64,000 bases of DNA, taken from positions 1,612,001 through 1,676,000 of the forward strand of contig BSDZ01000025.1 in assembly GCA_030268105.1 (NCBI GenBank), written 5' to 3'. The notes beneath the pieces are model-generated. The model ran no database searches. It was given only the letters and a program-made list of their open reading frames with translations, and was not told where the DNA came from. This DNA is from Volvox africanus (Eukaryota > Chlorophyta > Chlorophyceae > Chlamydomonadales > Volvocaceae). A program made the translations under genes and the position numbers. Below, one piece after another: positions 1 to 20,194 of this stretch. The first letter of the stretch is position 1. The number at the start of each line of letters is the position of its first letter.

Positions 1-1244
1 CCCCGTCCTTCATCATCCCTTCGCCCGCGTTGTGCATCCTGAATTTCCAAGAGCCTTCCGTCGAGGGTCACAGTTGAAGTGGTTGCGGCCAAGATAGGCA
101 GCGGTCCAGCGGTTATATCCGACCCTTGCCTACGATGCGCAGGCCGAGCTACCGCTGTTGTCATTTACGGTATAAATTAAGTAGGCTCACAGAAAATCTG
201 GTGGAAACGCGGCGGAGAGAGACCTGGGCGAATTAGATTCCCTATCCAAGGAGAGTTGAAGTCGAAAGCACGACTTCAAATGTATAGGGTTCAACAACTA
301 AATCCAACGCGTATCGTAGACGCCTCAGTCCAGTATAATATCAAATCGTTAGATGTGTAGCCAATGACCATAAACGGCCAATGCCAACAAAAGTGGATTC
401 ATGGCCGTCGCCCTCACCGCATGACCTACAGGCACGTGCAAAGTGAAGCATCACTTTAACCATACATATTAATGAAATATTTCCTAATCGCCTCCAAAGT
501 TCAAAATAGGGGATTATTGGGGAATGAATAAATGTGACGCCGAAATCCGTACGCCTCCGGGAGTTCGCAGCCTACCCACTGAGACTTCTATTTTCTAAAA
601 TGGATGCAACTATACACGGAAATAGCGCTATTTTGCCAAACGCATGGCCCACAAACGCGAGGGCGCCCGCAACCCTGAACCGGCAGCCCCGGGATGCCCA
701 GGGTTGCGACTATGCGCGCAGTATGGCGGGTGACAGTCTAGGAAAGAAATCTGCACAACGACGAGGCCGTAAACATCGGGAAGTGCGTATAACGGCTAGG
801 GCGGGACACGGTGGACCCGGAGGTGGTCACGGCGAGGGAGCAGACGAAACACTCAGTAGGTTGCAATGACCGGAAGACTGCACCGCTATGCACAACCACT
901 TGACCCCTTCTCCCCCCCCCCTTCATCCTAATCCTCGTCCCAAGCTTCCGCATCCACACAAGGATCCACACGCACGCAGACTGCATATCTGTCCTTCCGC
1001 AGCGGAGATATGTCCACCAGTGTATCGGCGCCAATTCGCCCATATGCCGGAAGCATCATCACGAGACCGGTCTTCCCTTACCGCGAACTGAGCGCCTTCA
1101 CTCGCGTGGACATTGCCATGGTTGTCCATGTTCTGGTTCAGGCATTCGTTCAGGCATATTCCAACCAAAGTGCGGTCATGCTCATGGCAGAAGTCCAAAT
1201 CCTAGTTCAGCTTGCATCCCCCGTGTTAGCCTCATGGTGTCCCC
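1..1244. other. Upstream region, no supported gene
   Basis: I see no exon with convincing protein content here. Short open frames exist (for example 534-869 on +), but they have no recognisable motif and no clear splice continuation. The segment may hold the promoter and 5' leader of the TTLL gene that follows, or unrecognised 5' exons of it. Confidence 0.4.
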
Positions 1245-8439
<7,195 letters not shown>

Positions 8440-9769
8440 GAAGGGACGACCCGCTGTGTCTGATGGCAACCGCGTGACGCAGGGTTATGTGAATGAGGGC
8501 GGCCGTGGAGGCGGGCAAGTTAGAGTTCACGTAGATGAGGGCCGAGGAGGAAGCGGAGGAGAGGAAAGGCGGAGTATTGAAAGAGACTCGCGTGGTATTA
8601 TGACCATGTCGTGTCTCTGCATGCAGATGTGTATCAGGTGGGGGTGGGGTCTCGTGATACGGGCTTTCGTTGCGGCATACGGAAGTGAGGTGGTGAGGCG
8701 GTATGTGGCAATATGTTATGTAGCCCGAGGAATCTGGGAGCCGCGCCAAATGTCGGACAGAGACCAGGCAGGGCACCAAGCAGTGGTGAAGATTCGACAA
8801 CCACTTGACCCCGTGGGGCAGACAGCTGGGTATAGCAGCACGATATCGTTGGATCGTGCTCTAGGATTCTGCGTCAGGCCGAGTGGAGCGAGCAGATCCC
8901 CAATTCGCTTTCTCAAGTGCATGGGACGGGATAGTGCATGTGATGGGCGCAGTGACGTAAGGCTCGCAAAAGAGCCTCTGATACCTTGTGGTGGACAACC
9001 TGTGGTGCCCGGGGGCGTTATTGAGGGGATTAGGTTTTGTACGGTGGTGCAGTACGATATCGGTAGTGGTTGTGAAGGTGTAGCATGTGACGGTTGACGT
9101 CGTGGCTCAATAAGTGCTCACGGCATTACTGTTGGGTTTTTAGGTGCAGCCCTGTGCAGTCTGTAATCACCCGAATACGAAGGCCCTCGAGTACTGGACT
9201 AGGAATGTGCCCTGAACATGGCGTTTAGGACTGCGCCTGAATTGGCAATCCCTGCGAGAAGTCACGAAATGGATTGTCCACTGTCTGCAATTCGATGCCG
9301 GAGCACCAGCGGCGCATTGCGTGATAAGGTACGGATGCTGGTTGTTGGGATCGCGGCAGCGCATGACGGGTTGTGGGCAAACACAGCACCGACAGCTAAA
9401 AACTTGAAAGCACATCTTATCACGACCTTGTTGTTGTGGCATTTTATTACTTGCACCAGGAATACAAAATTGGGACACAACTGGCATAAAAGGTTTCCCT
9501 AGTGTGTTTCCGTACGACGTACTGCACCGGCGTTGTCTTCAGCAGCGCTCCGCAGAAGGCGATGGGTCACTCATCACCAAACTGTAATAAAATGTTTTGT
9601 ACGCTCTGGTGTGCGCGTATTGCAGCCCGGTAAAGCTGACGTCTCGCTATGGGACCTTTTACAAAGGTCCACGACCATTTAAGCTCTCAGGCTTTCCCGC
9701 AACGGCATAGTCGGAGCTGAATTATAGCTGATCGTGAGGCACGGTAGTGATTTGTGCATCTGCTTTCAG
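8440..9769 (+). other. TTLL 3' region and intergenic; possible upstream LRR-gene exon
   Basis: The stretch begins with the TTLL 3' untranslated region. A TGTAA motif at 9162-9166, the volvocine-type polyadenylation signal, is a candidate end. A possible exon at 9229-9328 (frame containing LREVTKWIVHCLQFD) ends in AG before gtacgg. It is phase-compatible with the exon starting at 9770, so the LRR gene may begin further upstream than annotated. No start codon for it was found. Confidence 0.35.
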
Positions 9770-12700
9770 GCCCCCGGCACTTTGGAAGTGGAAGTGTACA
9801 AAGAAGGGCTGCCCAATGGAGCAAGCTCAAGGATCAGAACATCTGGACACCAGCCATGTTGACTGGTCGTTCCTTCCACCAACGGCAATGCATGTGAGTC
9901 AGCGGGACCCCCCAAACCTAGGAAGCCCATACGCTGCTGGAATTTGTATTCGTTATAGGTAGATGCTTGAAATTCAATAACGGATTGTGCCATTAAGAAA
10001 CGTAATGCTTCACCCTGGATTTGTTGTTGTTTCCTCCTCAGGTCATTGGCACTTTGCTGCCACCATCCTCTCTTCTGAAAGCTAGGCTTGTTAATATTCA
10101 TTGGGCCAGTTGTCTGGCTGCACTGGTGGACACGTTGTACATAGTGCCCGAGTATTTCCTTAACGAGCAAACTGTGACAGAGGTGCACAAAGCTTTTCCT
10201 AAGGCGACGACTGTGAACCTGGACTTGCAAGATACATTCATGGCAGTGCCGCAGGCGGTCAAGGATAGCCTAGACCGCTACACTTCTCAGCGAAATGGGC
10301 AGTTCTCAGCGGCCGGGACAGGTCCCGAGGACGCTTCAAGCACATCATCAGAAGTGTGTCAAACGGATGGGGCTTTGGAATCGGGGCGACCCAGCGAAGA
10401 CGCAAGCGGCGCGGCAGGGGCCCCCACCGAGTCGGCAGCCGAACCACCAGCCTCCCCCGTGGCAATCACTGCTGAATCATCATCCCAACCTTCTATCGCG
10501 CCGCCCCTGGCCGCACCCTCAGCTCTTCAAATGGATTCCAGCATCCCTGCGTCGCAGCCGTCGCAGCCCTACCAGCAAGGCGTGGGGGCGCGTGTTGCTG
10601 CTTTTTCTGTGGATTTTCTCCGGAGGTCAGGCACTAGCGGGCCTGAAGTCAGTAACGGAGTCACCCTCGCGGCCCCCAGCAGCATGAGCGGCATCTCCGG
10701 GGCACATGGTGGCGGAGCAACAGCTGGTCTCCCCGTTGCCGGCGGCCCTCCTGGACTTGCTGAAGCCATGCCGGCTGGAACCACAGCAGCCGGTGGTGTC
10801 GGTGCGGGCGCGGGGGAGGCAGGTGCTCCCCTTGCACTTCCAGTACCCGGAGCGCCGGCACAGTCCCCAGTGCCGCCACCCACAGTCCCGTACTCAGCCA
10901 TCTCCATTGAGCCTCTACATAGTATTGTACCCTCCAATGCAACACACCTGCGAGTGCGGCTACCAGACAGCCTGGACGTTCAGGCACACCATGCGGATGT
11001 GTCCTCTTCTTGGGATTATGTCTCAGCGCTACTGGCGCACGTCGGGACTGGCCTATCTGGCCTATCATTGTCCACTGCGCCCGATGCCGCGCATATCAGT
11101 ATGCTTAGTCCTCTGACACAGCTCACGTCCCTCACGATGGATGAGGCCTCGCACTCCACCTGGTCAGCGGACCACCTTCCCATTGTCGGTTCGTTGACCG
11201 GACTCCGGAACCTAGCCATCAAGATCCCTCCCTTCCGCAGCAGCCGCCCGGAACCTGCTGCCACACCTCCGCCCGCCGCGCTTGCATCGTGGACAGCATT
11301 GCAGCGCCTGACAAAGCTTCACGTTTCGGCGCTGCGTTATAGCTTCCATTCGTCGTTGGTAGCGGTGCTGCCACATCTGACCAAGCTGGAATACCTGGCG
11401 CTGCGCGCCCCGCAAACGCGACTGCCTTGGCCCGGCACTGACAAGCCTCTATTCGCCAACATTGGCACGCTGACAGGGCTGACACAGCTTAGCCTTGCAC
11501 TGGGGGATCACAACATGGCGCCACAGGACTGGCAGTCCATGACCACGCTTACCAGGTATGTTGCACCTCCATCCCCTCCCCCCGCATGCATATTCCGCTT
11601 GTTTTGGGTTGTCTGATGTGCACGGATTTGCTGCGCTGCGGTTCTCTTACGCGTCCTGGTCCTTTCCCGCGTATCGTCGATGGACGATCCAGGTGGGTGA
11701 GTAATTATTGGTGACTGTTTTGTGACATGTACCGACTGGTGTGAAGCGGTGTTTATTTGCGAAAGTGCGCGTGGCTGACTAAGATGTTTAGGGATCTGCC
11801 GGGCTTGACGGGATGTGGCGTGCTACAACGGCAAGGCAGTAGCCTACGCCAAGGAATTGCAGTATGTGAGCTGTATTCTGGTAGCTTCCGCTCTGATCCA
11901 CAGGTCCAGCACGCTGATCACTTAGGCAAAACTGCGCGACCACTTTAGCCTGCCATCTATCCTCGTCCTTACCTGGCACCCTCGTCGTCTCCCTCCCCCG
12001 CGGCCTCATGCCCGGTCGGTGTCACCGCATAGGCTGTCCGCCATCGAGCTGAGCGTATCAGAGGGCAGCGACGGCCTCAATGTGCCGATGGGACTGGAAT
12101 TCCCAGCACTCAAGTCGCTCAAGCTGCGCTACCCGAACAGGTATGTAACCTGAGACGTAATGGGACTAGCTATTATCTTACGTAGTAAGGAGGTTTGACG
12201 GTTGTTAGCATATAGTTTGGATAGCAGCTATAGTGTGGTCCCGAGTAGGGCGGCCTGTGGTACGTCCAGTTTAGGGCGGCCCTGTGCGGCCCGTGGTAGT
12301 GGCTCGTGGCAGACAAGAAAGCCTTACCCTCCAACGGCTAGTGCGATTCGCACTCGGTGCGAATGACCCTCAACTTCGTCCAGGTTTCGAAGCCGCCAAA
12401 ACGGACCTACGCCACGAAGCTGCTGTCATCTCTTATACAAATCCATCGCGGTTGTGATCAGAGAATCGCTTATAGAGCTGCAGTTATAACTGCTATGTCA
12501 CGTTTTGCCTGTTATGTCAGTGACAGCTCTTCTTGACGAAGAACCACCACCAGCACCACACAAGCAGTTCTTGGCGGCGGGATCGTTGTGGACCAGCTAA
12601 CTTCTACTTCACCGCGTGTTTGCGCGTGAACTGACTGCACCATTCCCGGCCCTCACATGCGACCCACGCAGCCAAGACCTCGTCCGCATTGCCATGTGGT

Positions 12701-15700
12701 CTGGCATTCAGCGGCTGGACATAAAGTTCCCAGAGCATGAGCGGGAGTGGCACCAGGCAGGTTTGCGCGCGTTAAATGGGCCCTACGGTTTGTATATTAA
12801 GTCTGTTATGGTTTTGTGCTTGTACAGAGCATTAGTTGATAAGTTTTTACATGCGGACTCCTCAGCATTGGGGTGGGTAGCAGTAGGCGCTAGTGCAACA
12901 GGGGCACCATTTGGAGTTATTGCATATTATCGATGACTCTGAAAAGCGCCCCTATCCAATTCCACACGACGCGTCAGTCGCGCTTTCCTTATGCAGTGCA
13001 AACTAATACCCTAATGATCGACTCCTGGGGTTCGTTTCCGTTCAATCCTGCCGCCCGCCTCCGACCTTGTTCGTAACTCTTTGCATCACCTTATGCTTTC
13101 CTCTTCACCCTTTCGTAGGAGGACGCAGTTGTTGAGCTACTCGACTTCCGTACCAAGCTTCTGTCCACCGCTGGTGCGGCCGTCATCTGCTCCGTGTTGG
13201 ACAACGCCCCCGCGGCGCATCTGACCACAAGCGTGGCCCTGGACTCAAGTGGCAATCTTGGACACGCTAGCGTGGTAGCATTGATGGGCCAGATGGGGGC
13301 GTCACCGCAGCAGCAGCCGGGCGCGGGAGGGACCATGCCGCCCACGGGCGCTGGGAACACGGCGGGGCTGACATCGTGGTGGTCGCCGTTGTTGCCGCTC
13401 CTGGCGCTGCCGAACATGGTAGATTTCAGGTAAAAGTGATCGGAGCCTGGTATGAAGGAAAGGCCTAAAGATGCGGACGTTGGGGCTTAAGAAGGTAGAA
13501 TGGTGGAGGAAGGTCGTAGTATGTTTACCGGTTGATGTTGGCAGTACAATTGGAGTCCGAAAATGTCTTCTCGTTGCCATATTTGTTTGGCAGAACTCCG
13601 ATAAACTCGCCCGTTTCCCGGTTGGCCCTCGCGTGTCCCCCCTAACGTCTGCCGGCTTGACCCACTTCTTATCCTTAACCCCTCTGCTGATCTCCATTTT
13701 GAAGGTGCTCTGCGAAGGAAGGGCTGGCCAGCCACAACCCTATCCTGTTTGACGAAATTGTATCCGGCCTGTGTGCGGCCTGGCCGGGAGTGACCCGGCT
13801 GTGCTTTAAAGGCTGCATCAACGTGCTAAGCCAGCCAGGCGGTTGGGACTCGCTGAAGCAGCTTACCAAGCTGCAGCAGCTCGAGCTCAGGTGAGGACAG
13901 CGAAAAGCGCGGGTAGAGGGCATGACCACTTGTATGGTCCTAAAGCGCACGTAACACCGCACAGGATTGCGCTCCCATCCTCACCAAATAGCCAAGGTGG
14001 GAGCTCAGCTACCGACAAGGGCACATGGGAACGCCCAGGGGAAGTTTGTTTAATTAGGTAGGGGTTGCGCTTCATGGCCTTGCGCTCGCTGGTGCGTTGC
14101 TTCAGAACGGGAACTCCATCCATGCATCCATATCCGTACATATATGTTTTGTTGACTAAGCAGCTTCAGCTCAGTAATAACCGCTTTCCTTTCCCGGCAG
14201 GCACCATCCCCCGCAGGAGGGCGAACCCCCGGCCGACCATAACATCTCACGGGCCACTCGTGCACGCTTCCTGCGCGTGGAGCCGATCAGGTTGCCAGCT
14301 ACAAGCTTACCTGATTCGCTGCAGGTCCGTCTGTCCGTTGCTGATGAATTCATCAATTCGTTAGTGCCAAATTAGTCGGGGGAGATGGCAGCGCTCACAG
14401 GTCTTGGACACGGGGTACTTCGTGCACGCCATGTATGATCGTGGGAATAACTACTGCCCGCGCGACGATACCACAATGACATGCCTCTGCCTCCGTCTCC
14501 CCGCTGGGCTGCCCGGGAGGGTGTTCCCTTATTGCCGAGGACGATCTCGCACCGCTTCTTTCACCAATCTACGCTTGATCCTGTCCCGCTCCGCCATCCT
14601 TGCTGACATGCCCTCGCCCGCACCCTTAGACGCTGCTTCTGGAGAATGTAGAGCTCCGGCGGAAGGAGGTACGCGAGTGGGAAATTGACATGCTGGGGTA
14701 GTTCACCGAGCTGACAATTAAATTGACAACTAGGTTAGGCTCCTCCGTGCAGCGTTCTGCATCCCGTTCGCGGTCCCAGGGAATACGAAATCACAATTAC
14801 TTCATGTAGGCTGCCGTTCAGTTTGGGATATTCGATAAACCTAAGTACGGGCTAGCTATTTGCCTCATGCTGATCTTGTGACCCTCGACCGACAAAACCT
14901 GACCGTAGACAGACTGCCTGATCAACCTGAGCTCCCTGGAGCGCCGCACCACCTGTCGCCACTTCCCCGAGTTCGTCGGCATGCCGCTGCAGGTTTGAGG
15001 GGCTTGGAACGGGCTCAGCCTGGAAATTGTGCGCGTCTGAATTAGCGAGCAGTAGGATGGACGAGCGGTGGAAGCAAGGGGGAAGGGGAGGGCCAAGGGT
15101 TACACTTCGGATTTGCGAATCTTCCGCCCCTGCATTCTTTACCTTACCATATGCGTGCCTAAGAACGGTCGTCTCTTCCCGCCGTAAGTCATCTAGCACC
15201 ACCTACAAAAGGTGATCTAAGGGTGCACGGCATTTAGGCACCCTGTCGAGCAGGCATTTCTCATCCGGTTCGTTTGCCAAGCTCCGCCTCCTCGATTCCG
15301 ATCTAATTCAGCCCCCCGTCCTCCCCGGGGTCCTTTAACGTGCTCCTTCCTGTTACTCGATAGCGCCTGGTGGTGTCCAACTGCTGCGTCAAGGCAAAAG
15401 GCATAACCTCAATTGCTTCCGAGTGCAAGGGGCTGACGCACCTTGTATTTGCGGTCTATAAGGTTTCGGAGGAGGCCGACCTGAAAGAGCTGCAGGTGGG
15501 TGCTGACTAGCCGTTATGTGGGCGGGGATCCACACGCACTGGTCCCTCCAAGCTTTCTATTACTGCCGCTCCCATATTCCTTCTAACCAGGATTGCGCCT
15601 GCATGATCTGATCATGATAGCCCTCTGAAAGCTACGTCTGCTGCATTATCCCGCCTTTCCTGCTGGCACCCTTCAGGGGGCTCTGCGGCAGATGGTTCGC

Positions 15701-16442
15701 AACCTGACGCAGCTGCAGGTGCTCAAGGTCCGGGTGCTGGCGGGATGCATCACGCAGGTGCGTGTTGGTGGGAGAACGCATTTCACTGTGATTTACCAAG
15801 GATACAAGATGACGAAGCAGGACATGATGGATGCAAATTGGCTTGCGTGTCCACGCACGTAATTCCCAGGGATTATGTGTGGATTTGCACCACCCAATAC
15901 TTCAAGGGGGAAGGGATACGACAAATCTCAGACCAGCAAAAATCTAACTACCCTTGCACATAGGCCTGGGACTGAGTGTTCAGCAATGTGCACAGCAAGC
16001 TGAAATGCAGGAAACACTAGGCCAGCGTGGGCTAAGTGCGTTCTAATCATGGCTGTTTGGATCACTTAATCATTGCATACGCCACGGCCCTATACCCATA
16101 CATTTGGTGTCTTGTAAACCAGGGGATTGCAATTCTTCGCTCATCCTTGCGCTGTTTGCACACCGTTGTCCTTAGCTCGCCACGCCAATCCTTTCATGCG
16201 CGCTCGCACAGGATCTAGTCCAGGACATGGTGTTCTACCTGCCGTACCTCCAACGCCTGAAGCTGACGAGCTCTGACGGCTGGGCCGACACGGCCCTGTT
16301 TCTACCGCTCACCCGCATGTCAGGACTGCGCAAGTGCTCCCTCGCATATTTTAAGAGCGCAGAAGCTGCCAGGTTGCTGCGTGCCGAGTTTCGTACGGTG
16401 TTGCCGTACTGCAAGATTAAGGCTAAACACGAGGCAGGCTAA
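9770..16442 (+). CDS. Leucine-rich-repeat protein, multi-exon
   Basis: Exons: 9770-9893, 10042-11555, 12033-12140, 12672-12756, 13119-13429, 13705-13890, 14201-14324, 14630-14668, 14909-14992, 15364-15495, 15677-15757, 16212-16442, ending at TAA. The phases agree throughout and give about 1,005 residues without the true N-terminus. The second exon carries a roughly 200-residue Ser/Pro/Ala/Gly-rich low-complexity segment, followed by irregular leucine-rich repeats such as LTQLTSLTMDEASH, LTGLRNLAIKIP, LTKLEYLALRAP, LTGLTQLSLALGDH, FPALKSLKLRYPN, LTKLQQLELR and LPYLQRLKLTSSDGW. These resemble the cysteine-containing/ribonuclease-inhibitor LRR types that are greatly expanded in volvocine algae. 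No kinase, F-box or membrane segment is recognised, so it is probably a protein-interaction scaffold. Exons 14201-14324 and 14630-14668 are the least certain. TGTAA at 16501-16505 is a likely poly(A) signal. Confidence 0.75.
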
Positions 16443-16856
16443 GGAACGGGTCGGGTTTCCTCACACAGGTGGGCCGGAGGAACCCTCCTTAATTTGCTGT
16501 TGTAAGTGAAGGCGTTTTGAGTACGGCCACAATGCTCCTCAGGTTACCACGTTTTTTGGAGCCCCTGTCTCCCGTTTCCAAAGGGATGCGCACATGACCG
16601 GCTCCACAGGCGTCCAACCAACAGGCGGAGGCGGACTTAGTGCCAGCGGTATAAAAATTAGCTTATCATCACGGTCCGGATGTCTGGACACGGCAAATAA
16701 GGAGTTACATCCCCAAAGCACACTCTAAACGCAACCCTTGACGTCCTGGCATCGTCAGAGTTTACCCGGCTGCAATTGGTTATGTGGTTGGCAAGCCGGT
16801 TTTTTCCGCTACCTCACGCAGTACCGCTCGTCGCATGTCTGCATCACAGCGAGGAG

Positions 16857-16890
16857 TTGTCCTTGTCCTGAACGTGCAGGACAAGGACAA
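16857..16890. repeat. Perfect 14-bp inverted repeat
   Basis: TTGTCCTTGTCCTG at 16857-16870 and its exact reverse complement at 16877-16890 flank the 6-nt loop AACGTG. It lies in the decayed region downstream of the LRR gene, 354 bp after its TGTAA motif. As RNA it would form a strong hairpin. Confidence 0.85.
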
Positions 16891-19800
16891 CAGCCTCATG
16901 CGGCAGCTACTGCTCGGCGCCATTCCCTTTTGGAATGGTTGTCGGCAGGGGCCGTGTTCGATCGGATGCTATGGGCATGTTTAATATGGCGCCGGCACCG
17001 GGATTATTCCTTTTTTACATGCGGGTCTGGGGTTATGTGCATCGATTGTGTGGGGTAAAGGTCAGCGACGCCACATGCCATTAAGGCGTGTGATGAACGG
17101 GTGTTGAATGGTGGTTCGAATATCCATGGTGCTTTTTTGAACTTGCTTGCGGCGATGGTGTCCGTACACGGTTATTTTCAGAAGCCCGAGCTGCGCCGGT
17201 CACTTATTGCCTATCGGGTGCCGGCTTCGGCTAGTAGGTGCTGTGAGCCTCGGCGCTCCGTGCCTGCCTGCCTTGGTATCCAAGAAGGTCTTTCACCAGA
17301 CAAGATGCCCCGTATATTTCCTTGACGACGGAGAGAAACTGTCAACACATGTGAAAGCGCTTTTGAATCTGACGATATGCGAACAAGGCTCTCTTGTTGC
17401 CGCCGAAATGGTTGCGCGACCAATTAGGTGGTGTACGGCTTTTTACGGGCACCGTATAGCAGATAGGCCGCTGGTGACGGATCGGTTCGGGAGCTGGGAC
17501 GCACCAGATCAACGGGTATGGCAGGATTGAGCGCCCAATGACATCGAACAATTACTGGAATGCGGTTCTAAAGGACATGCATTTTCAAGACTGTGAGGCT
17601 ACCGCGGTCTCGGGATTCTTTCGCCTCATGGGCGCTGATGCGTGAGGTGTCACTTTCGGGAGGGGTTGTAGACAGAGACGCCACGGCGTTCGACCATGCT
17701 CTGGAGGCACTTGCTGCAGCCCTTCGTATGTCTGGGAGATGGGTGCAAAAGCAGGCAGCTGTGGCCTTCTCACTTGACTGTCCTCTGGTTGACGCACTCG
17801 GGGTTGGCAGGTAACAGGTAACGTGGTTTAGGCCGAAGGTGGACAGGTGCAGGTGGCGGTATACTGGTGATAGGGATTTGAAGCAGGTGGATTGAGTGTC
17901 GTGGGAATGGAGAAGGCCTGCCCGTGCGGAAAAAACATTCCAGGAAAGATTGTATGGGGCTTTCCCGGAATGCTTATCTCGCACGAATTTATGAGCAGGC
18001 TGGTGAACGGCTGGTGAAGCGATGGTTGAGCTGGGAGCTGAAGGTAAGTATCTTCGGCGATGGAAATGTGAGTCAGAAGGGTGATGTAATGGTCAGGCCG
18101 CTTCCCGGCTTTCCTTGCTCGGCCGCTTCCTTGCCTTGCAGAAACTGTCGCCTTCTTATCCTTCTGGGTATGCAGGGCATATTCTGAAGGGCAGATCCAG
18201 GCGGTAATTGGTGCAGGCGATAGACAGTCTATGCAGCTGTCCTGCTTGTATTTTGTCACCGCGGTGGTGCTAACGGCGGCGGGCTTGGCATCCTGTTTGA
18301 CGTGGCCTGCTGACATTCGGTCAGCTGCTCGCTTAAGGTCAGCTGGTAAGGCGTACGGCCGGCAGGTGGCAGGGACAAGGCAAGTCAGCGTTCAAGCTAA
18401 CCAGACGGGGTGGCTGAGGCTTCTGCCGCTGTGAAAATGGGTGTCCGTTATCGATGTCCGTTATCAAGCTGGTGGGGAATTAAGAGGTCTCGGCGATAGT
18501 GAGAGCAAGAAGCGATTGTGGCGCTGGGAAGGCTAGCTTCTTAGGTCTAGCGTCTCCCTGGACGACTCGGAATGCATAGGGAAGGGAGTTCTGATATAAT
18601 GGTGATAGTTTACATATCTATAGCGTGAGAAATAGAATTCGGATGGTTCAGGGGTGTGGACGTCTTTTGTTGTGTTTGCCCAAAGCTGGGTCGTGTGTGC
18701 TGCGCTTCCTGACAATGGCATTGCGTACTTATCATGGAAGAGAGAAACCATACAATGGAACGGCGGGCACCACCGCAGCGGGGAGAACGGAATCTAGGTA
18801 TAGCTCTTGTCGAAGACGGTACGGTTTCTTGTTAGACTTATGGTGAGTATGTCAAGTGTAGCTCATCTGCTGCTTTTGCTGATGGAGTCAAGAAGACGAC
18901 TCGTCCTTTGGCAGAATCGTTCCCATCACTTGCAGAATGACGCCGTGAATCTTGGCTTCAACGTTGCTCCGTCAATATCCCATTCCTGTCCCCTAGCTGG
19001 CGTCGTTACAAATGCACTATCCAAGGTAATTGCCGTACTCCAAAGGCGCAAAAGGTGTAAATTGCCAGTGTGATTGAGGTGCTGCCGGTCCCAGGGGGTA
19101 AATCAGCCTTACAAGGTTTGCATGGCATGGAGCTGCTGGGGTCCGTGGGTGCTAGAATCGCGCACGCAGGCAGGCGGCCTGTCTGCAGGTAACGGTGTGA
19201 GGGACCGCTGGGCCCACATCCTCGTAAATGGACGATACCATACGTGTTCTGCCTGAGATATTGAAGTTCTGCGGTGCGGCACTGGGGATCAGGTATAATG
19301 GTTGCAGTGATGAGGGGGCTTCGACGGTTCGTTCGTCTAATGCGGCTGGCCCATAGACCAACCCTAAGCCCGAATACCTCTGCGGTATATTACGTTTCCG
19401 CCATTCTTTCTGCTGCTTGGCTTGCATGCGTCTCTGATTGGGCCTATAGGTGATCTGGTGGTTTACCGTGTTCGGCACTTATCGTTGCAACGATTAAGCG
19501 ATGCTCTGGGACCTGAAGGTGAACCGGCAGTTGGATCAGTCCGTGGCTGTCGTCGACGGAAAGCCCTGTGCCATTACCGGTGTTCGCTGATTCATAAAGG
19601 TTTGTAAGGGAGTGTACCCGCATCAATCCGCCGATGAACCCTGCTTACGGCCATTGTCGTATCGACCTCTTCGCCAAGATGTTACCTTCGGTTTGTGGCG
19701 GCCAGTGGTGATAATTAACTGCATTTGCATCGGTAGAGGGGCGGGAAGTGCGGAAAATGCCTGTTGCGTGGGTGCAACAGCCTGGCTTCACAAAAGGGCA

Positions 19801-20043
19801 AGCCGGTCCATATATAAATTTTAAGGCTGCTACGAGTCCAGTAGGGACACCTGTATCTGCTACTTGACATTGTCTTGGCACCGTCTACATCACAATTTGC
19901 TTTCATGGATGTACGGAAGCTGTCTTCTGGGATTAGTTTTCATGGAGGCTATGAATGCAGTTTTTAGGAATACCCGTGAGTTGCATACACCATACCACCA
20001 GTAATGATAAGCATCTAAGCGCTACCTACGGCCAGGGTTCTCC

Positions 20044-20194
20044 AAGGGGGTAGCTGTTTGTTCCTTGGGTCCCCGGAGCCCCCAAACCTCTGTACTGAGA
20101 TTTCCACTGGGGACGGAATTTTTGGCATTTTATGAAGTCTCGGTAAAGAAGTTTTGGGGCTCCGGGGACCCAAGGAACAAACAGCTACCCCCTT
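20044..20194. repeat. 151-nt near-perfect hairpin (MITE or small-RNA precursor)
   Basis: The arm 20044-20082 is the exact reverse complement of 20156-20194 (39 bp, no mismatch). Pairing continues inward after single mismatches through about 20104 and 20134, including two G:U-type pairs, and leaves a loop of about 29 nt. Each arm is thus about 61 nt. No target-site duplication is visible on either side. The structure would suit a volvocine miRNA/siRNA foldback precursor transcribed from either strand, or a very young miniature foldback element. Confidence 0.85.

Noticed and set aside
19227..19292. MDDTIRVLPEILKFCGAALGI, reminiscent of the DDT motif and following helix of LINE reverse transcriptases
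   Set aside because: Only about 20 residues match; a stop lies directly upstream and no other reverse-transcriptase or endonuclease motif was found nearby. Too weak to call a retroelement.
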